A stretch of 64,000 bases of DNA, taken from NCBI GenBank assembly GCA_944390575.1, contig CALXQJ010000002.1, forward strand, positions 1 to 64,000. The letters run 5' to 3'. Below the pieces are notes generated by a model. The model saw nothing but the letters and a program-made list of their open reading frames with translations, was not told the origin of the DNA and did no database searches. Numbering within the stretch: position 1 is the first letter of the stretch; the number at the start of each line of letters is the position of its first letter. This DNA comes from an uncultured Spirochaetota bacterium (GTDB lineage Bacteria > Spirochaetota > Brachyspiria > Brachyspirales > Brachyspiraceae). This document shows positions 36,466-45,991 of this stretch, piece after piece. The position numbers were made by a program, and so were the translations under genes.

Positions 36466-37311
36466 ATGAAAATTATAAGAATAATAATTATATATTTAGT
36501 ATTATTATCACCTCTTATGGGGCAACAGGCTAATTTACAGTCAGGACTTTATATTGCTACTGACTTGAGGGGGAATTTTTATCCTTATATTCATGGTGGC
36601 GGTAGTATTATATTATTTTATCGATTTATTTCTGATGTGTTTCCTGGATATATTTGGGAGGGAATTAAAACTGATGTTGGTATTTATGATTATATAAGTG
36701 CTGAAAAAAATAATTTTACTTTGTTTGTTAGTAGCAGTATTAGTAAGTATTTTGATATAGATACTAAGGTTGCTTTTAATAGTTATTATACTTCTGCTAA
36801 GAGAGGACTTATTGTTTTTGATGATAAAAATGCTTCCTATAACTTTGATGGCATAGAGAAAGCTCATAAAGAGTCGGCATTTGGTTTTGAAGTTGCTATT
36901 AAACCTACTTTGAGATATGAGTTTTTTGAGAATCTTTTTGATGGTAGAGGTATTATACTTCAAGTTGCTACTACTATTAAGTATGCATTTGCAAATACTG
37001 ATAGTGAATATTATTTAGATTATGATTTGCTTCTTTTAAGAGAGTTTAGCGATTTTTCTTATGAGTTTGACTCTTTACTTCTTTTTAATTTATCTCCTAT
37101 GTCTGTTGGGGTAAATTATATGCTTGGATATGTTCAAAATACTAAAAATATTTGGCATAAGTTAGGAATATATGCTAATTTAAGGTATGATTTCTTTAAT
37201 AGATTATATTTGGATGTTAATGGAAAGATAGGACAGTATTTGTATCATACTATGTATCCTGGTACTTTATATTTTGATGTTAATACTATGATTAGTTTTA
37301 AAATATTGTAA
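36466..37311 (+). CDS. Outer-membrane beta-barrel protein (hypothetical)
   Basis: The 281-residue protein has a signal peptide (about 1-20, ending LMGQQA). The body has alternating aromatic and polar strands with many Tyr, Phe and Gly, as in beta-barrel outer-membrane proteins; the C-terminal strand is FDVNTMISFKIL. No Shine-Dalgarno sequence is visible and the ATG lies inside an AT-rich TATAAT-like string. The next gene starts 27 bp downstream and may be in the same transcript. I recognise no specific family. Confidence 0.65.
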   Translation: MKIIRIIIIYLVLLSPLMGQQANLQSGLYIATDLRGNFYPYIHGGGSIILFYRFISDVFPGYIWEGIKTDVGIYDYISAEKNNFTLFVSSSISKYFDIDTKVAFNSYYTSAKRGLIVFDDKNASYNFDGIEKAHKESAFGFEVAIKPTLRYEFFENLFDGRGIILQVATTIKYAFANTDSEYYLDYDLLLLREFSDFSYEFDSLLLFNLSPMSVGVNYMLGYVQNTKNIWHKLGIYANLRYDFFNRLYLDVNGKIGQYLYHTMYPGTLYFDVNTMISFKIL

Positions 37312-37338
37312 TAAATTATAATAAATTGTGAGGAGACT

Positions 37339-38718
37339 ATGAAAAATATTAAGCTACCTATATTTTATATTTCAGTTATTGTTTTATCTGCTTTTATTAG
37401 TTATTTTATTTTTTCTAAGCCTAAAAGCAGTAAAATAGAGCTTTATTCTTATATTGGTGATTTTGGAGAAGTTATTGATAAAGTTATTATTACTTATGAT
37501 AAGAATATTAAAGATTTTAAAAATATAGATACTAATACCTATACTATAAATGCAAAATCATATATACAAGCTGGAAACAAAAAAGGAAGTTTAGATTATG
37601 ATTTAAATAGAAAGATAGAATATATAGAAACTACTAATAATCAGGTTATACTATATCTTAATAGTGGAGAGGGTAAAACTTTTAGTTGGACAGAAGATTT
37701 AAGACGTAATGTTAAATCTAAATTAGAGTATACAGTAGTTCAAAATACTGATATAGATGTTATTAATACTTCTGATGAGAAAGTTGTTATTAAAAATAAT
37801 ACTAAATATGTTTGGGATAATAAAATTATTAATGATGATATTACAAATATAGAGTATATTTCTGATAGAGATGGCATTAATTATCATTTTTATAACTCTA
37901 CTAATAGTGATAAACTTATAGTTTGGTTTGTTGGTTCTGGTGAGAGTGGTTTTGATAATATGAATAATAAAGAGGCACCTGTTATTGCTAATGATGGGTT
38001 TGTATCTTTTATTAGAGAGGATATTCAGAATATATTTAATGGTGCTAATGTAGTATCTTTTCAGCCTATAGAGAGTTGGAGTGATTTATCTTCATCTAAG
38101 AAAAAAGTATATGAGACTGTTTATAAGAAACTTAATAAAATTATAGAAAAATATGGAATTAATAAAGATAAAATAGTAGTTGCAGGCTGTTCTTCTGGCG
38201 GGTATATGGCTACTGAGATGATTATAAAGTATCCAGATTTATTTGCTTCTGCTATTATTGCTTGTCCTGCTTTAAGTGTGAATAATGTAACAGATGAAGA
38301 TTTAGAAAGTATGAAAAAGTCTAAAACTGCTATATGGCTTGTACAAGGGGAGACAGATGGGGCTGTCGCTACAGAAGATAATGCTCTTCGTATGTTTAAT
38401 ATATTATCTTCTAATCGTGATATTATAACTACAAGAATATTAGAAGATTATAGCTCTAGTTATACTACTTATGAAACTTTGGATGATAAGTATAAACTTT
38501 CTTTGTATGATACTGTAGATAGACAATCTATTAAAAACTTTGATGGTACTACATCAGAGACAGGTCTATTAAAGTATGAAGTAGATTTTAATAGAGATGG
38601 AGAAAGTGAGGTATATAAGTTTTTGGATCATTTTTCTTGGATATATCCACTTAATAATACTACTAAAGATTCAAAGGGTGTTTGTGTTATTGATTGGTCT
38701 AGTAAGTTTGTAAAATAA
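37339..38718 (+). CDS. Membrane-anchored alpha/beta hydrolase-like protein
   Basis: The 459-residue protein has an N-terminal hydrophobic segment (about 7-27), either a signal anchor or a signal peptide. The N-terminal third is beta-rich. The C-terminal part (about 190-459) is alpha/beta hydrolase-like with the nucleophile elbow GCSSGGYMATEMI (GxSxG) and the later VQGETDGAV, where an Asp could be the acid. A His near the end (LDHFSWIYP) may complete the triad. It resembles prolyl-oligopeptidase or esterase-type proteins (PHB depolymerase-like), acting outside the cytoplasmic membrane. Substrate unknown. GAGGAG precedes the ATG. Confidence 0.7.
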   Translation: MKNIKLPIFYISVIVLSAFISYFIFSKPKSSKIELYSYIGDFGEVIDKVIITYDKNIKDFKNIDTNTYTINAKSYIQAGNKKGSLDYDLNRKIEYIETTNNQVILYLNSGEGKTFSWTEDLRRNVKSKLEYTVVQNTDIDVINTSDEKVVIKNNTKYVWDNKIINDDITNIEYISDRDGINYHFYNSTNSDKLIVWFVGSGESGFDNMNNKEAPVIANDGFVSFIREDIQNIFNGANVVSFQPIESWSDLSSSKKKVYETVYKKLNKIIEKYGINKDKIVVAGCSSGGYMATEMIIKYPDLFASAIIACPALSVNNVTDEDLESMKKSKTAIWLVQGETDGAVATEDNALRMFNILSSNRDIITTRILEDYSSSYTTYETLDDKYKLSLYDTVDRQSIKNFDGTTSETGLLKYEVDFNRDGESEVYKFLDHFSWIYPLNNTTKDSKGVCVIDWSSKFVK

Positions 38719-38731
38719 AAAAAATATATAT

Positions 38732-38756
38732 AGGATAGAGTTTTTTACTCTATCCT
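38732..38756. terminator. Bidirectional terminator between the hydrolase and DegT-like genes
   Basis: AGGATAGAG (38732-38740) and CTCTATCCT (38748-38756) pair perfectly around a 7-nt loop, with T-rich sequence after it and A-run before it. It sits between convergent genes. Confidence 0.85.
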
Positions 38757-38762
38757 TTATTT

Positions 38763-39821
38763 TTATCTTATTTGCTTTATTAGTTTACAAATTAAGTCTG
38801 CTTCTGATTTTTGAAGTGTTGGATATATTGGTATTGAGATACTTTTTAGATATGCATTTTCTGTATTTGGGAAATTTTCATTTGGTAGTTTTAAATAATG
38901 ATGAAGAGGTTTAAATATTGGACGAGCAACTTCTACATTATGCCTTTCAAACATTTTTATAATATCATATATATTCATAGTAGCATCTTCACTAATCATA
39001 CATACATATCTATAATATGAAGGTTTTTCACTATCATGTTGTGATAGTTTTATTAATTTACTTTCTAAAATAGCATTGTCATAGTATGATGCTATATCAC
39101 TTCTAACTTCTACCATTCTATCTAAATGTTTGAACTCTTCTATTGCTATAGAGGCTTGTAAGTCTGTAGCTTGATAATTATATCTTGTAATAAAGTTTTC
39201 TTTTTTATCATAATGAATAATATCTCTTATAGAATCCATACCCTTTTTCTTAGTGATAATAACACCACCAGCACCACCAGAAGTTATCATTCTTGTTGCA
39301 GAAAGTGAAAAATAAGCATAATCTCCAAAACTACCAAGAGGCATATCTCTATATTTTCCACCCAAACTATGAGTAGCATCTTCTATTACAGGAACTTTAA
39401 TATCAGTAAGCTCATCTATTAAAGCACAATTTCCAAACATATGAGATATTATAATAGCCTTTGTTTTATTATTTATAGACTCAATTACATTATCCATAGA
39501 AATTTGAAAGCTATCTTCATTTATATCTATAATAACAGGTGTTGCATTTAATTTTTTTACTACTTGAAGAGGAGAAGCATTTAAAAATGATGACATAATA
39601 ACTTCATCACCTTCTCCAACATTTAAATGTCTTAAAATAAGCTCAAGAGCATTAGTACCATTGTTTACAAATATAGCACTATAGCTTTTACCAAAATAAT
39701 TAGCAAAATTTCTTTCAAACTCATAAATAATATCACCAGTAGCAAGATTATCGCTAATCATAACCTTTAATGCACTTTCTAAATCTTTTTTTCTTATAGT
39801 AGGTCTTGAGTGACGAATCAA
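38763..39821 (-). CDS. DegT/DnrJ/EryC1 family protein lacking the PLP lysine
   Basis: The 352-residue protein has the DegT aminotransferase fold: a start at TTG with GGAG seven bases upstream, LATGDIIYEFERNFANYFG, NNGTNALELILRHLNVGEGDEVIMSS, VIEDATHSLGGKY, then the region that normally holds the PLP-binding lysine. That region reads YFSLSATRMITSGGAGG; the usual ATK is ATR (codon AGA at about 39286). Without the Schiff-base lysine, aminotransferase activity is doubtful. The family acts on nucleotide-sugar keto groups for surface glycans. It could be an inactive partner, a changed enzyme, or a real loss. It is a single gene between convergent and codirectional neighbours, and rsgA lies upstream. 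Confidence 0.8.
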   Translation of the reverse strand: MIRHSRPTIRKKDLESALKVMISDNLATGDIIYEFERNFANYFGKSYSAIFVNNGTNALELILRHLNVGEGDEVIMSSFLNASPLQVVKKLNATPVIIDINEDSFQISMDNVIESINNKTKAIIISHMFGNCALIDELTDIKVPVIEDATHSLGGKYRDMPLGSFGDYAYFSLSATRMITSGGAGGVIITKKKGMDSIRDIIHYDKKENFITRYNYQATDLQASIAIEEFKHLDRMVEVRSDIASYYDNAILESKLIKLSQHDSEKPSYYRYVCMISEDATMNIYDIIKMFERHNVEVARPIFKPLHHYLKLPNENFPNTENAYLKSISIPIYPTLQKSEADLICKLIKQIR

Positions 39822-39892
39822 ATTTATTCTCCAATAGTTATTTTAAAAATAAATATATAATAGTATATTATTATTTTCAATATATATTATTA

Positions 39893-40969
39893 TTACTTTC
39901 TTTTTTTATGTTTAGTAACTTTTTTTATAGCTAATTTTCTATCTTTTTTTATTTCTATAGAAGTTTTTTGTAGTTCTTTTATTTCATTTAGAAGAGTAAT
40001 ATAAGCTTCATATCTTTCATAAGGTATTTTATCATTTTCTACTAATTCTAATATATAACAATCAGGTTCATGTTGATGAGTGCAGTTATTAAATTTACAG
40101 TTTTTAGCAAGTTCTTCTAAATCATTAAAAGTTTTTTTAATACCACGTTCATCTTCCCACATACCTAGATTTCTAAGACCAGGTGTATCTATAACAACTC
40201 CACCATTTTCTGTTAATAATAGTTCTCTATGAGTTGTTGTATGCATTCCTTTAGAGTCATATTCACGAACTTCATTTGTACGCATTCTCTCTTCTTTTAG
40301 TAAATAATTGATAATAGTAGATTTCCCAGCACCAGAGGCCCCTATAAATACTGAAGAAGTATCTTTTTTTATATATTTAGTAAATATATCGCAATTAAAT
40401 CCTGTTTTAGAGCTATAAGCAAATACTATTTCATTTGGATATGTTTCTTTTATTGTATTAAGCAACTCTTTATAAACACTCTCTTCAAATAAATCACATT
40501 TACTAATTGTTATTATAGGTTTTATTTCTGATGTATGTATTATAGATAAATATCTTGCAATAGCAGTCATAGGCATTTCATTATCAAGAGCTATAATTAT
40601 AAAAGCATAGTCTATATTGCTCACTATTGCTTGTATATCATTTTTTTTAACATTAGCTTTTCTATATAGAATATTTTTTCTTGTTATTATGGTATCTATA
40701 AAAGCGTTATTGTCGGATTTTGTCATAAGCACCCAATCACCCACAACAGGTAATTCACTTTGAACTTCTGAATTATATCTAATTTTTCCTTTTATACGTG
40801 CTAAAAACTCGCCCTCATCTGATAGTAGTGTATAATATCTTTTATTTATTCTTATCACTCTTGCAGGTATTAGGTTTGTTTTGTTTATATCTTTGATACT
40901 ATCAATTTTTAGTATTTCTATTGTTTTTTCTTTAAAGTATTTATCAAAACCTATGTCTTTAATTTTCAA
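39893..40969 (-). CDS. rsgA: Small-subunit ribosome biogenesis GTPase RsgA
   Basis: RsgA is a circularly permuted GTPase that checks late 30S assembly. The 358-residue protein starts at TTG. It has an N-terminal OB domain (about 25-95), then the G4-like TISKCD, the P-loop GASGAGKST with K216, HTTTHREL, DTPGLRNLGMW (G3), and the zinc module CKFNNCTHQHEPDC near the C-terminus (about 295-310). Order G4-G1-G3 confirms the permutation. A perfect consensus promoter lies just upstream, divergent from the M30 peptidase gene. A Lys-rich tail ends the protein. Confidence 0.95.
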   Translation of the reverse strand: MKIKDIGFDKYFKEKTIEILKIDSIKDINKTNLIPARVIRINKRYYTLLSDEGEFLARIKGKIRYNSEVQSELPVVGDWVLMTKSDNNAFIDTIITRKNILYRKANVKKNDIQAIVSNIDYAFIIIALDNEMPMTAIARYLSIIHTSEIKPIITISKCDLFEESVYKELLNTIKETYPNEIVFAYSSKTGFNCDIFTKYIKKDTSSVFIGASGAGKSTIINYLLKEERMRTNEVREYDSKGMHTTTHRELLLTENGGVVIDTPGLRNLGMWEDERGIKKTFNDLEELAKNCKFNNCTHQHEPDCYILELVENDKIPYERYEAYITLLNEIKELQKTSIEIKKDRKLAIKKVTKHKKRK

Positions 40970-40999
40970 AATTTTATCCGTTATTTATTATGAATTTTT

Positions 41000-41028
41000 A
41001 TTATATTTAATAATATTTTATTTGTCAA
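41000..41028 (-). promoter_or_regulatory. Perfect consensus promoter for rsgA
   Basis: On the minus strand TTGACA (41023-41028), 17 bp spacer, TATAAT (41000-41005). The leader to the TTG start codon at 40969 would be about 25 nt. Confidence 0.8.
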
Positions 41029-41039
41029 ATATTATATAC

Positions 41040-41068
41040 TTGTAATGATTTTGTTATGAGTGTATAAT
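41040..41068 (+). promoter_or_regulatory. Promoter for the M30-type peptidase gene
   Basis: TTGTAA (41040-41045), 17 bp spacer, TATAAT (41063-41068). The transcript start is near 41075, leaving only about 14 nt of leader before the ATG at 41089. Confidence 0.65.
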
Positions 41069-41088
41069 ATTTATTAGAGTATAATTTT

Positions 41089-42309
41089 ATGAGAAAAGTT
41101 TTATTTTTAATTTTTATATCTTTTTTATTTTCATCTTGTCATTTAAGAAATTTAACAGGTAGTGGTGAAATAACATTTAAAAAATCATTCTATGCACAGA
41201 GAATTAGTGGTGGTAGTTATGGTTCTGATGAGGTTGTTAATGCTTATCTTGTAAAAGAAACTGAACATTTAGCTGTTTATGTTGAAAATGGATATAGTAT
41301 ATCTGATTATGCTTTAGTTAGAATCTATCAAGATTTTGAGAATTATTATACAGATATGATAAATATTTATGGTGACCATACAGATTTGGATGGAAACTCT
41401 AAAGTTATAATTCTTTTAATGAAACTAAACCAAACAACATCTACCACTACATCTTCAGTTCTTGGATATTTTAGACCAAGTGATTTGATATATGGAAAGG
41501 GAAATAATGGTGAAATACTTTATATGGATATAGAAAAATCTAACTTAGATCCTAATAAAATGGTTGGTACTATATTACATGAGTTTCAGCATTTAATTAA
41601 TTATAATTTAAATAAAGATAATATAGATGTGTGGCTTAATGAAGCTCTTTCTGAGTCTGCTACTATTTTATATAATGATAATACTATTATAGACAGAATG
41701 ACGGAATTTAATAAATTAGAAGGATATTATTCTTTTTATACTTGGAACCTACCTTCTGATTGGAATGGAGAGAGTAGCGGAGATAGTACTACTCAACAAT
41801 CTATATTCTCAAGCTACCCATCTTCTGCAATGTTTATGTATTGGCTTTATATTAAGTCTAACTATAACAAAAATATATTTAAAGATATTGTAAATGTTAA
41901 GTATTTAGATTCTTACAGTAGAATACATAGTATTGCTACTAAGTATGGAATAGTTAGTTATTCTTGGGATGATTTACTTCTTAAATGGATAGTAGATGTA
42001 GATCATGGCGTTGTAAAAAAAGATGATAAAAATAAGGCTTATGTAAATACATACAAAAAAAATGCTACTGTATTATATCCAGGTGCCATACTTATAGTTC
42101 AGGGCAAAAAATCTTATCAAATAGGAGGCAAAACTCCTAATATATATTATAAAGAATATGAAGGTTATAAATATACTACTGGATCTACTATGATGTATAA
42201 TAGAGAAAATAATAATAAAGAAGATAGAACTGCTTTAGTTAATAAAGATACATCATTATCTACTGATAATACAGGTGTAAAATTGACTATACCTAATTCA
42301 ATATTTTAG
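41089..42309 (+). CDS. M30-like (hyicolysin type) zinc metallopeptidase lipoprotein
   Basis: The 406-residue protein has a lipoprotein signal with lipobox and C17 (LFSSC). The zinc site is H164-E-F-Q-H168 in GTILHEFQHLINYN, and the third ligand is E185 in WLNEALSESA, the gluzincin layout of peptidase family M30. SDYALVRIYQDFENYYTDMINIYG and DGNSKVIILLMKL, ahead of the active site, also fit that family. It is likely anchored to a membrane and faces outward or into the periplasm; the substrate is unknown. A short leader without a strong Shine-Dalgarno sequence precedes it. The next small gene starts 10 bp after its stop. Confidence 0.82.
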   Translation: MRKVLFLIFISFLFSSCHLRNLTGSGEITFKKSFYAQRISGGSYGSDEVVNAYLVKETEHLAVYVENGYSISDYALVRIYQDFENYYTDMINIYGDHTDLDGNSKVIILLMKLNQTTSTTTSSVLGYFRPSDLIYGKGNNGEILYMDIEKSNLDPNKMVGTILHEFQHLINYNLNKDNIDVWLNEALSESATILYNDNTIIDRMTEFNKLEGYYSFYTWNLPSDWNGESSGDSTTQQSIFSSYPSSAMFMYWLYIKSNYNKNIFKDIVNVKYLDSYSRIHSIATKYGIVSYSWDDLLLKWIVDVDHGVVKKDDKNKAYVNTYKKNATVLYPGAILIVQGKKSYQIGGKTPNIYYKEYEGYKYTTGSTMMYNRENNNKEDRTALVNKDTSLSTDNTGVKLTIPNSIF

Positions 42310-42319
42310 GCTATTTATT

Positions 42320-42610
42320 TTGAATATAAAAAATATTTTTATTATAGTTTTATTTTTTACTTTATTTTTGAAGTATCAAACTATTACAGGAGTTGTTACT
42401 GTGCTTGGCACTCATAACTTTCCAGATATTGTTATTCAAGCTAATAATACAAATTATTATTTAGATAATAAGTTATTTAATGAGTATATTAAGTATCATA
42501 CTCAAACTATAACGGTTAGAGGAAAGGTAAAAAAAGAAAAGCTGTGGCTTGCTGATAGAAGTGAGTCTTTTTATAGATATTATTTACTTGATGTGAAAAT
42601 GCAAGATTAA
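42320..42610 (+). CDS. Small exported protein, possible OB-like fold (hypothetical)
   Basis: The 96-residue protein would start at TTG. It has an N-terminal hydrophobic segment (about 4-18) and a beta-rich remainder: ITGVVTVLGTHNFPDIVIQANNTNYYLD, then ITVRGKVKKEKL, which recalls the small OB-fold periplasmic proteins. There is no cysteine lipobox. The spacing of 10 bp after the peptidase suggests cotranscription. I cannot assign a function; the start codon is uncertain because only a weak AGG precedes it. Confidence 0.55.
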   Translation: MNIKNIFIIVLFFTLFLKYQTITGVVTVLGTHNFPDIVIQANNTNYYLDNKLFNEYIKYHTQTITVRGKVKKEKLWLADRSESFYRYYLLDVKMQD

Positions 42611-42631
42611 ATTATTAAAAGTTTATTATTT

Positions 42632-44413
42632 ATGCGAGAAAATTCTTTAGTATCTATATTAGTTCCTGTTTATAATTTAGAAGATAAGATATCTTATAAT
42701 ATTAATTTTTTGATTGATAGAGTATCTTCTTTTTTGAATAATGTTGAAATTATCATATCTGATGATGGGAGTGTTGATAATACTCAGAGTGTTATAAGGA
42801 ATTTTATAAATAATTTTGACTATTCTCTACATTCTAATATAAAAAAAATTATTGGTATTTATAATAAAGAGAATAATGGTAAGGGTTATGCATTAAAGAG
42901 AGCTACTGAGATTGCTAATGGAGAATATATAGTATTTTGTGATTCTGATATGGAGATAGATCCTATACAGATTAAGACTTTTTTTGATATAATGAAAAAA
43001 GAAAATGCTGATGTTGTTATAGGTTCTAAGAGGCATAAAGATTCTAAAGTGAATTACTCTAATACAAGAAAAGTAATTTCATTTATTTATTTTTTATTTG
43101 TGAAGATATTTTTCTCTCTTCCTATACAAGACACACAAACAGGACTTAAGCTTTTTAGAAGGGAAGCTATTATTAATATTTTTCCAAGAGTATTAGTTAA
43201 GGCTTTTGCTTATGATTTGGAAGTTTTAGTTGCTTGTCATTCTAATAATAAAAAAATAGTTTCTGCTCCTGTTATTGTAAATCCAAATAGGCATTTTGGT
43301 TTTATTAGATTCTCTGTACTTTGGAGAACATTTATTGATACTATTGCTATATTTTATAGGCTTTATTTTATTAAGTTTTATAGAGATTTATTTGATGAGT
43401 TAAAAGATGAAGATAAACTTGTAAGTATTATAATACCATTAAAGTGTATAAATGATTATATCAAAGAAGAATTAGAGTATCTTCTTATTCAAACATATAA
43501 TAATTTTGAGGTTATTATTCTTCCTGATTCTTATATAGAAAATGATATTAGTTCTAATTTGTTTAAAGATAAAAGAGTTCGAATAATGAGTACAGGTAGT
43601 TTAGCACCTGCATTAAAAAGGGCTAAGGGTGTTGTAGAGTCTTCTGGAGAGATATTAGCATTTTTGGATGATGATACTTTTCCAGAGAGAGATTGGCTTA
43701 AAAATGCACTTAGAGCTATGAATACTAAAAATATTTATGCTTTAGGTGGACCTGCTATTACTACTACTAAGGATAGTTTTTTTAAGCAAATTAGTGGTCT
43801 TATTTATAGTTCTAAGCTTATGAGTGGAAGTCATAAGTGTAGATATATACCTGATAAAGTTCATTATGTAACAGATTTTCCAAGTTGTAACTTTATTATA
43901 ACTAGAGAGCTTTATAATAGAGTAGGGGGCTTTGATTCTGAATATTGGCCTGGAGAAGATACTATTTTATGTAATAATATAATGAAAGCTAAAGAGAAAA
44001 TATTATATACTCCAGAAGCTTTAGTTTATCATCATAGAAGAGATTTATTTTTTGGACATTTTAAACAGTTAAAAAATTATGCTTGGCATAGAGGGTATTT
44101 TGTAAAGAAGTATGGCGGGAACTCTCTTGAGATATCATATTTTATACCGTCTATATTTGTACTTTATACAATATTTTTAATTTTTTCTTTTATTTTTAAT
44201 ATTCCTAGTGGTATAAGTAGATTTATACCTTTTTTAGATACTACATCTATCACTGTATTAATGTGTATACCTCATAGTATATACTTAATTAGTTTATTAT
44301 TAAGTGCTATTAGTACACTCTCTATACCTAAAGGCATAATGAAAGCTATAGGAATATTTATGTCACATTGTTGTTATGGAGTCTATTTTATAAAAGGTTT
44401 TTTCTCTAAATAG
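42632..44413 (+). CDS. Double glycosyltransferase family 2 protein, membrane-bound
   Basis: The 593-residue protein joins two GT2 domains. Domain 1 (about 1-235) resembles dolichyl-phosphate mannosyltransferase-type enzymes: SILVPVYN, D44-D-G-S, the metal site D104-S-D106 and DTQTGLKLFRREA. Domain 2 (about 265-500) has VSIIIPLK, D346-D-D, then GGFDSEYWPGEDTILC. Three hydrophobic segments lie after it (about 508-530, 547-570 and 574-592). It would transfer sugars at the inner face of the cytoplasmic membrane, perhaps making a lipid-linked glycan for surface use. Sugars are not predictable. It is 21 bp after the small gene and converges with lpxD. Confidence 0.85.
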   Translation: MRENSLVSILVPVYNLEDKISYNINFLIDRVSSFLNNVEIIISDDGSVDNTQSVIRNFINNFDYSLHSNIKKIIGIYNKENNGKGYALKRATEIANGEYIVFCDSDMEIDPIQIKTFFDIMKKENADVVIGSKRHKDSKVNYSNTRKVISFIYFLFVKIFFSLPIQDTQTGLKLFRREAIINIFPRVLVKAFAYDLEVLVACHSNNKKIVSAPVIVNPNRHFGFIRFSVLWRTFIDTIAIFYRLYFIKFYRDLFDELKDEDKLVSIIIPLKCINDYIKEELEYLLIQTYNNFEVIILPDSYIENDISSNLFKDKRVRIMSTGSLAPALKRAKGVVESSGEILAFLDDDTFPERDWLKNALRAMNTKNIYALGGPAITTTKDSFFKQISGLIYSSKLMSGSHKCRYIPDKVHYVTDFPSCNFIITRELYNRVGGFDSEYWPGEDTILCNNIMKAKEKILYTPEALVYHHRRDLFFGHFKQLKNYAWHRGYFVKKYGGNSLEISYFIPSIFVLYTIFLIFSFIFNIPSGISRFIPFLDTTSITVLMCIPHSIYLISLLLSAISTLSIPKGIMKAIGIFMSHCCYGVYFIKGFFSK

Positions 44414-44422
44414 AATAAACTT

Positions 44423-45463
44423 TTATTTTCTTTTAAACTTTACTTCAAATTTTTTCTCAATAAAATCTATAAGCTCTGGAAGTTTTTTAGCAGAAATAAG
44501 TTTAATCATTTCTTTATTAATATCTTCAGCAGGACTACCAAGCATAGTAGAATTAGAAGCAATGCTAACATTAGACATAACTCCAGATTGCCCTCCAAGT
44601 ATAACTCTATCACCTAAAGTAACATGATCAGCAAGACCAACCTGTCCAGCCAATATACAATGATGTCCAATCTTACTACTTCCAGCAATACCAACTTGAG
44701 ATACTATAATAGAATGTTCCCCAATATCACAATTATGAGCAATCTGTACTAAATTATCTATCTTTACTCCGCTTCTAATAATAGTAGAACCCAAAGTAGC
44801 CCTATCAATACAAACATTAGCACCAATTTCTACATCATCTTCAATAATAACATTACCTCTCTGTGGTATCTTTACTTGTTTTCCATCCACTTCAAAAAAT
44901 CCAAAACCATCATTTCCAATAACAGTTCCAGATCCTATAATAACATTATTATTTATAATAGAGTCATCTTGAATAGAAACATTAGCATATATTTTACAAT
45001 TTTCCCCAATATATACATTATCCCCAATAAATGTATTAGCTTCTATTATGGTACCCTTTTTTATTTTTACATTGTTTCCAATATATACATTATCAGCAAT
45101 ATAAATATCTTTATCTAAAATAGCACTATCACTTATGAAAGCAGAATCTTTAATAGTACCTAAACTATATTTTTTATCCTCAAACATAAAATATAATAAC
45201 TTAATAAATGCTTCTTTAGGATTTTTATGAATAATAAATACTTTATTATTATTATCTTCTTTTATATTTTCACTTAATTGTTCTTTTATAATTAGAGCAT
45301 TAGCCTTACTTTTTATAGCAAAGTCTAAATACTTATCATTACTCACACAAAATACAGAGTTTTCTACTATATTTTCTATAGAAGATAAAGTGCTAACTTC
45401 TGTATTATCATCTCCTATAACTTTAATAGCATTTAAAAAATTAGCAATTTCTTTTACTTTCAT
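44423..45463 (-). CDS. lpxD: UDP-3-O-acylglucosamine N-acyltransferase LpxD
   Basis: LpxD adds the second hydroxy fatty acid to UDP-glucosamine in lipid A synthesis. The 346-residue protein has the N-terminal uridine-binding domain (about 1-100) and a left-handed beta-helix of hexapeptide repeats (about 110-320). The catalytic histidine is H243 in [16 protein letters not shown], and [28 protein letters not shown] follows. It closes the tamB-bamA-ompH-lpxD run, the usual envelope-biogenesis order. Together with kdsD it indicates that a lipid A-like molecule is made. Confidence 0.95.
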   Translation of the reverse strand: MKVKEIANFLNAIKVIGDDNTEVSTLSSIENIVENSVFCVSNDKYLDFAIKSKANALIIKEQLSENIKEDNNNKVFIIHKNPKEAFIKLLYFMFEDKKYSLGTIKDSAFISDSAILDKDIYIADNVYIGNNVKIKKGTIIEANTFIGDNVYIGENCKIYANVSIQDDSIINNNVIIGSGTVIGNDGFGFFEVDGKQVKIPQRGNVIIEDDVEIGANVCIDRATLGSTIIRSGVKIDNLVQIAHNCDIGEHSIIVSQVGIAGSSKIGHHCILAGQVGLADHVTLGDRVILGGQSGVMSNVSIASNSTMLGSPAEDINKEMIKLISAKKLPELIDFIEKKFEVKFKRK

Positions 45464-45511
45464 AATATTTTACTCCAATAACACAATATAAAAAATGTAA
45501 AATAAGTAATA

Positions 45512-45952
45512 TTATCTTCTATTAGGCTTATTTACAGATTCTTTTACAGCAGTAATAACCGCATCAGTAATATCAAATTCTCTATCAGCATAAAGAATAG
45601 AGTTTTCAGTTCTCTCTAAAATAAGAGTATATCCATCTTTTCTTACAATGCTAATTAAAGCTGAGGCTACCTGTCTTTTAATTTGTCCTCTAAAAGAATT
45701 ATCTCTACTATTTGCAATATTGCTATCAGAAGTATCATCATCTGATGTAGTTAATTTACTTTTTTCTGCTTCTATTTTTTCTTTAAGTTTATCTACAAGT
45801 TCTTGATCTTTAGTTACTTCTCTTATAACTCTCTCTAAGTCAACATACCCAACTTTTGTTAATCTATAAGATTGAGTAAATAAAGTAGGAGAAATAATAG
45901 ACACCGCTATAAAAACAATAAACATCAATCCAAACACATAATACTTTTTCAT
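45512..45952 (-). CDS. OmpH/Skp family periplasmic chaperone, short
   Basis: Skp-type proteins carry unfolded outer-membrane proteins through the periplasm. This 146-residue form has a signal peptide (about 5-28), then KVGYVDLERVIREVTKDQELVDKLKEKIEAEK (compare IAYVDxxxV), a short acidic insert (about 69-82, SDDDTSDSN) and a C-terminal part ILERTENSILYADREFDITDAVITAVK. The coiled-coil arm is much shorter than in E. coli Skp. AGGAG precedes the ATG. It lies between bamA (39 bp) and lpxD, which supports the assignment. Confidence 0.82.
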   Translation of the reverse strand: MKKYYVFGLMFIVFIAVSIISPTLFTQSYRLTKVGYVDLERVIREVTKDQELVDKLKEKIEAEKSKLTTSDDDTSDSNIANSRDNSFRGQIKRQVASALISIVRKDGYTLILERTENSILYADREFDITDAVITAVKESVNKPNRR

Positions 45953-45991
45953 TTTTTACTCCTTTTATTATAAAAATTATCAATTTATTTT

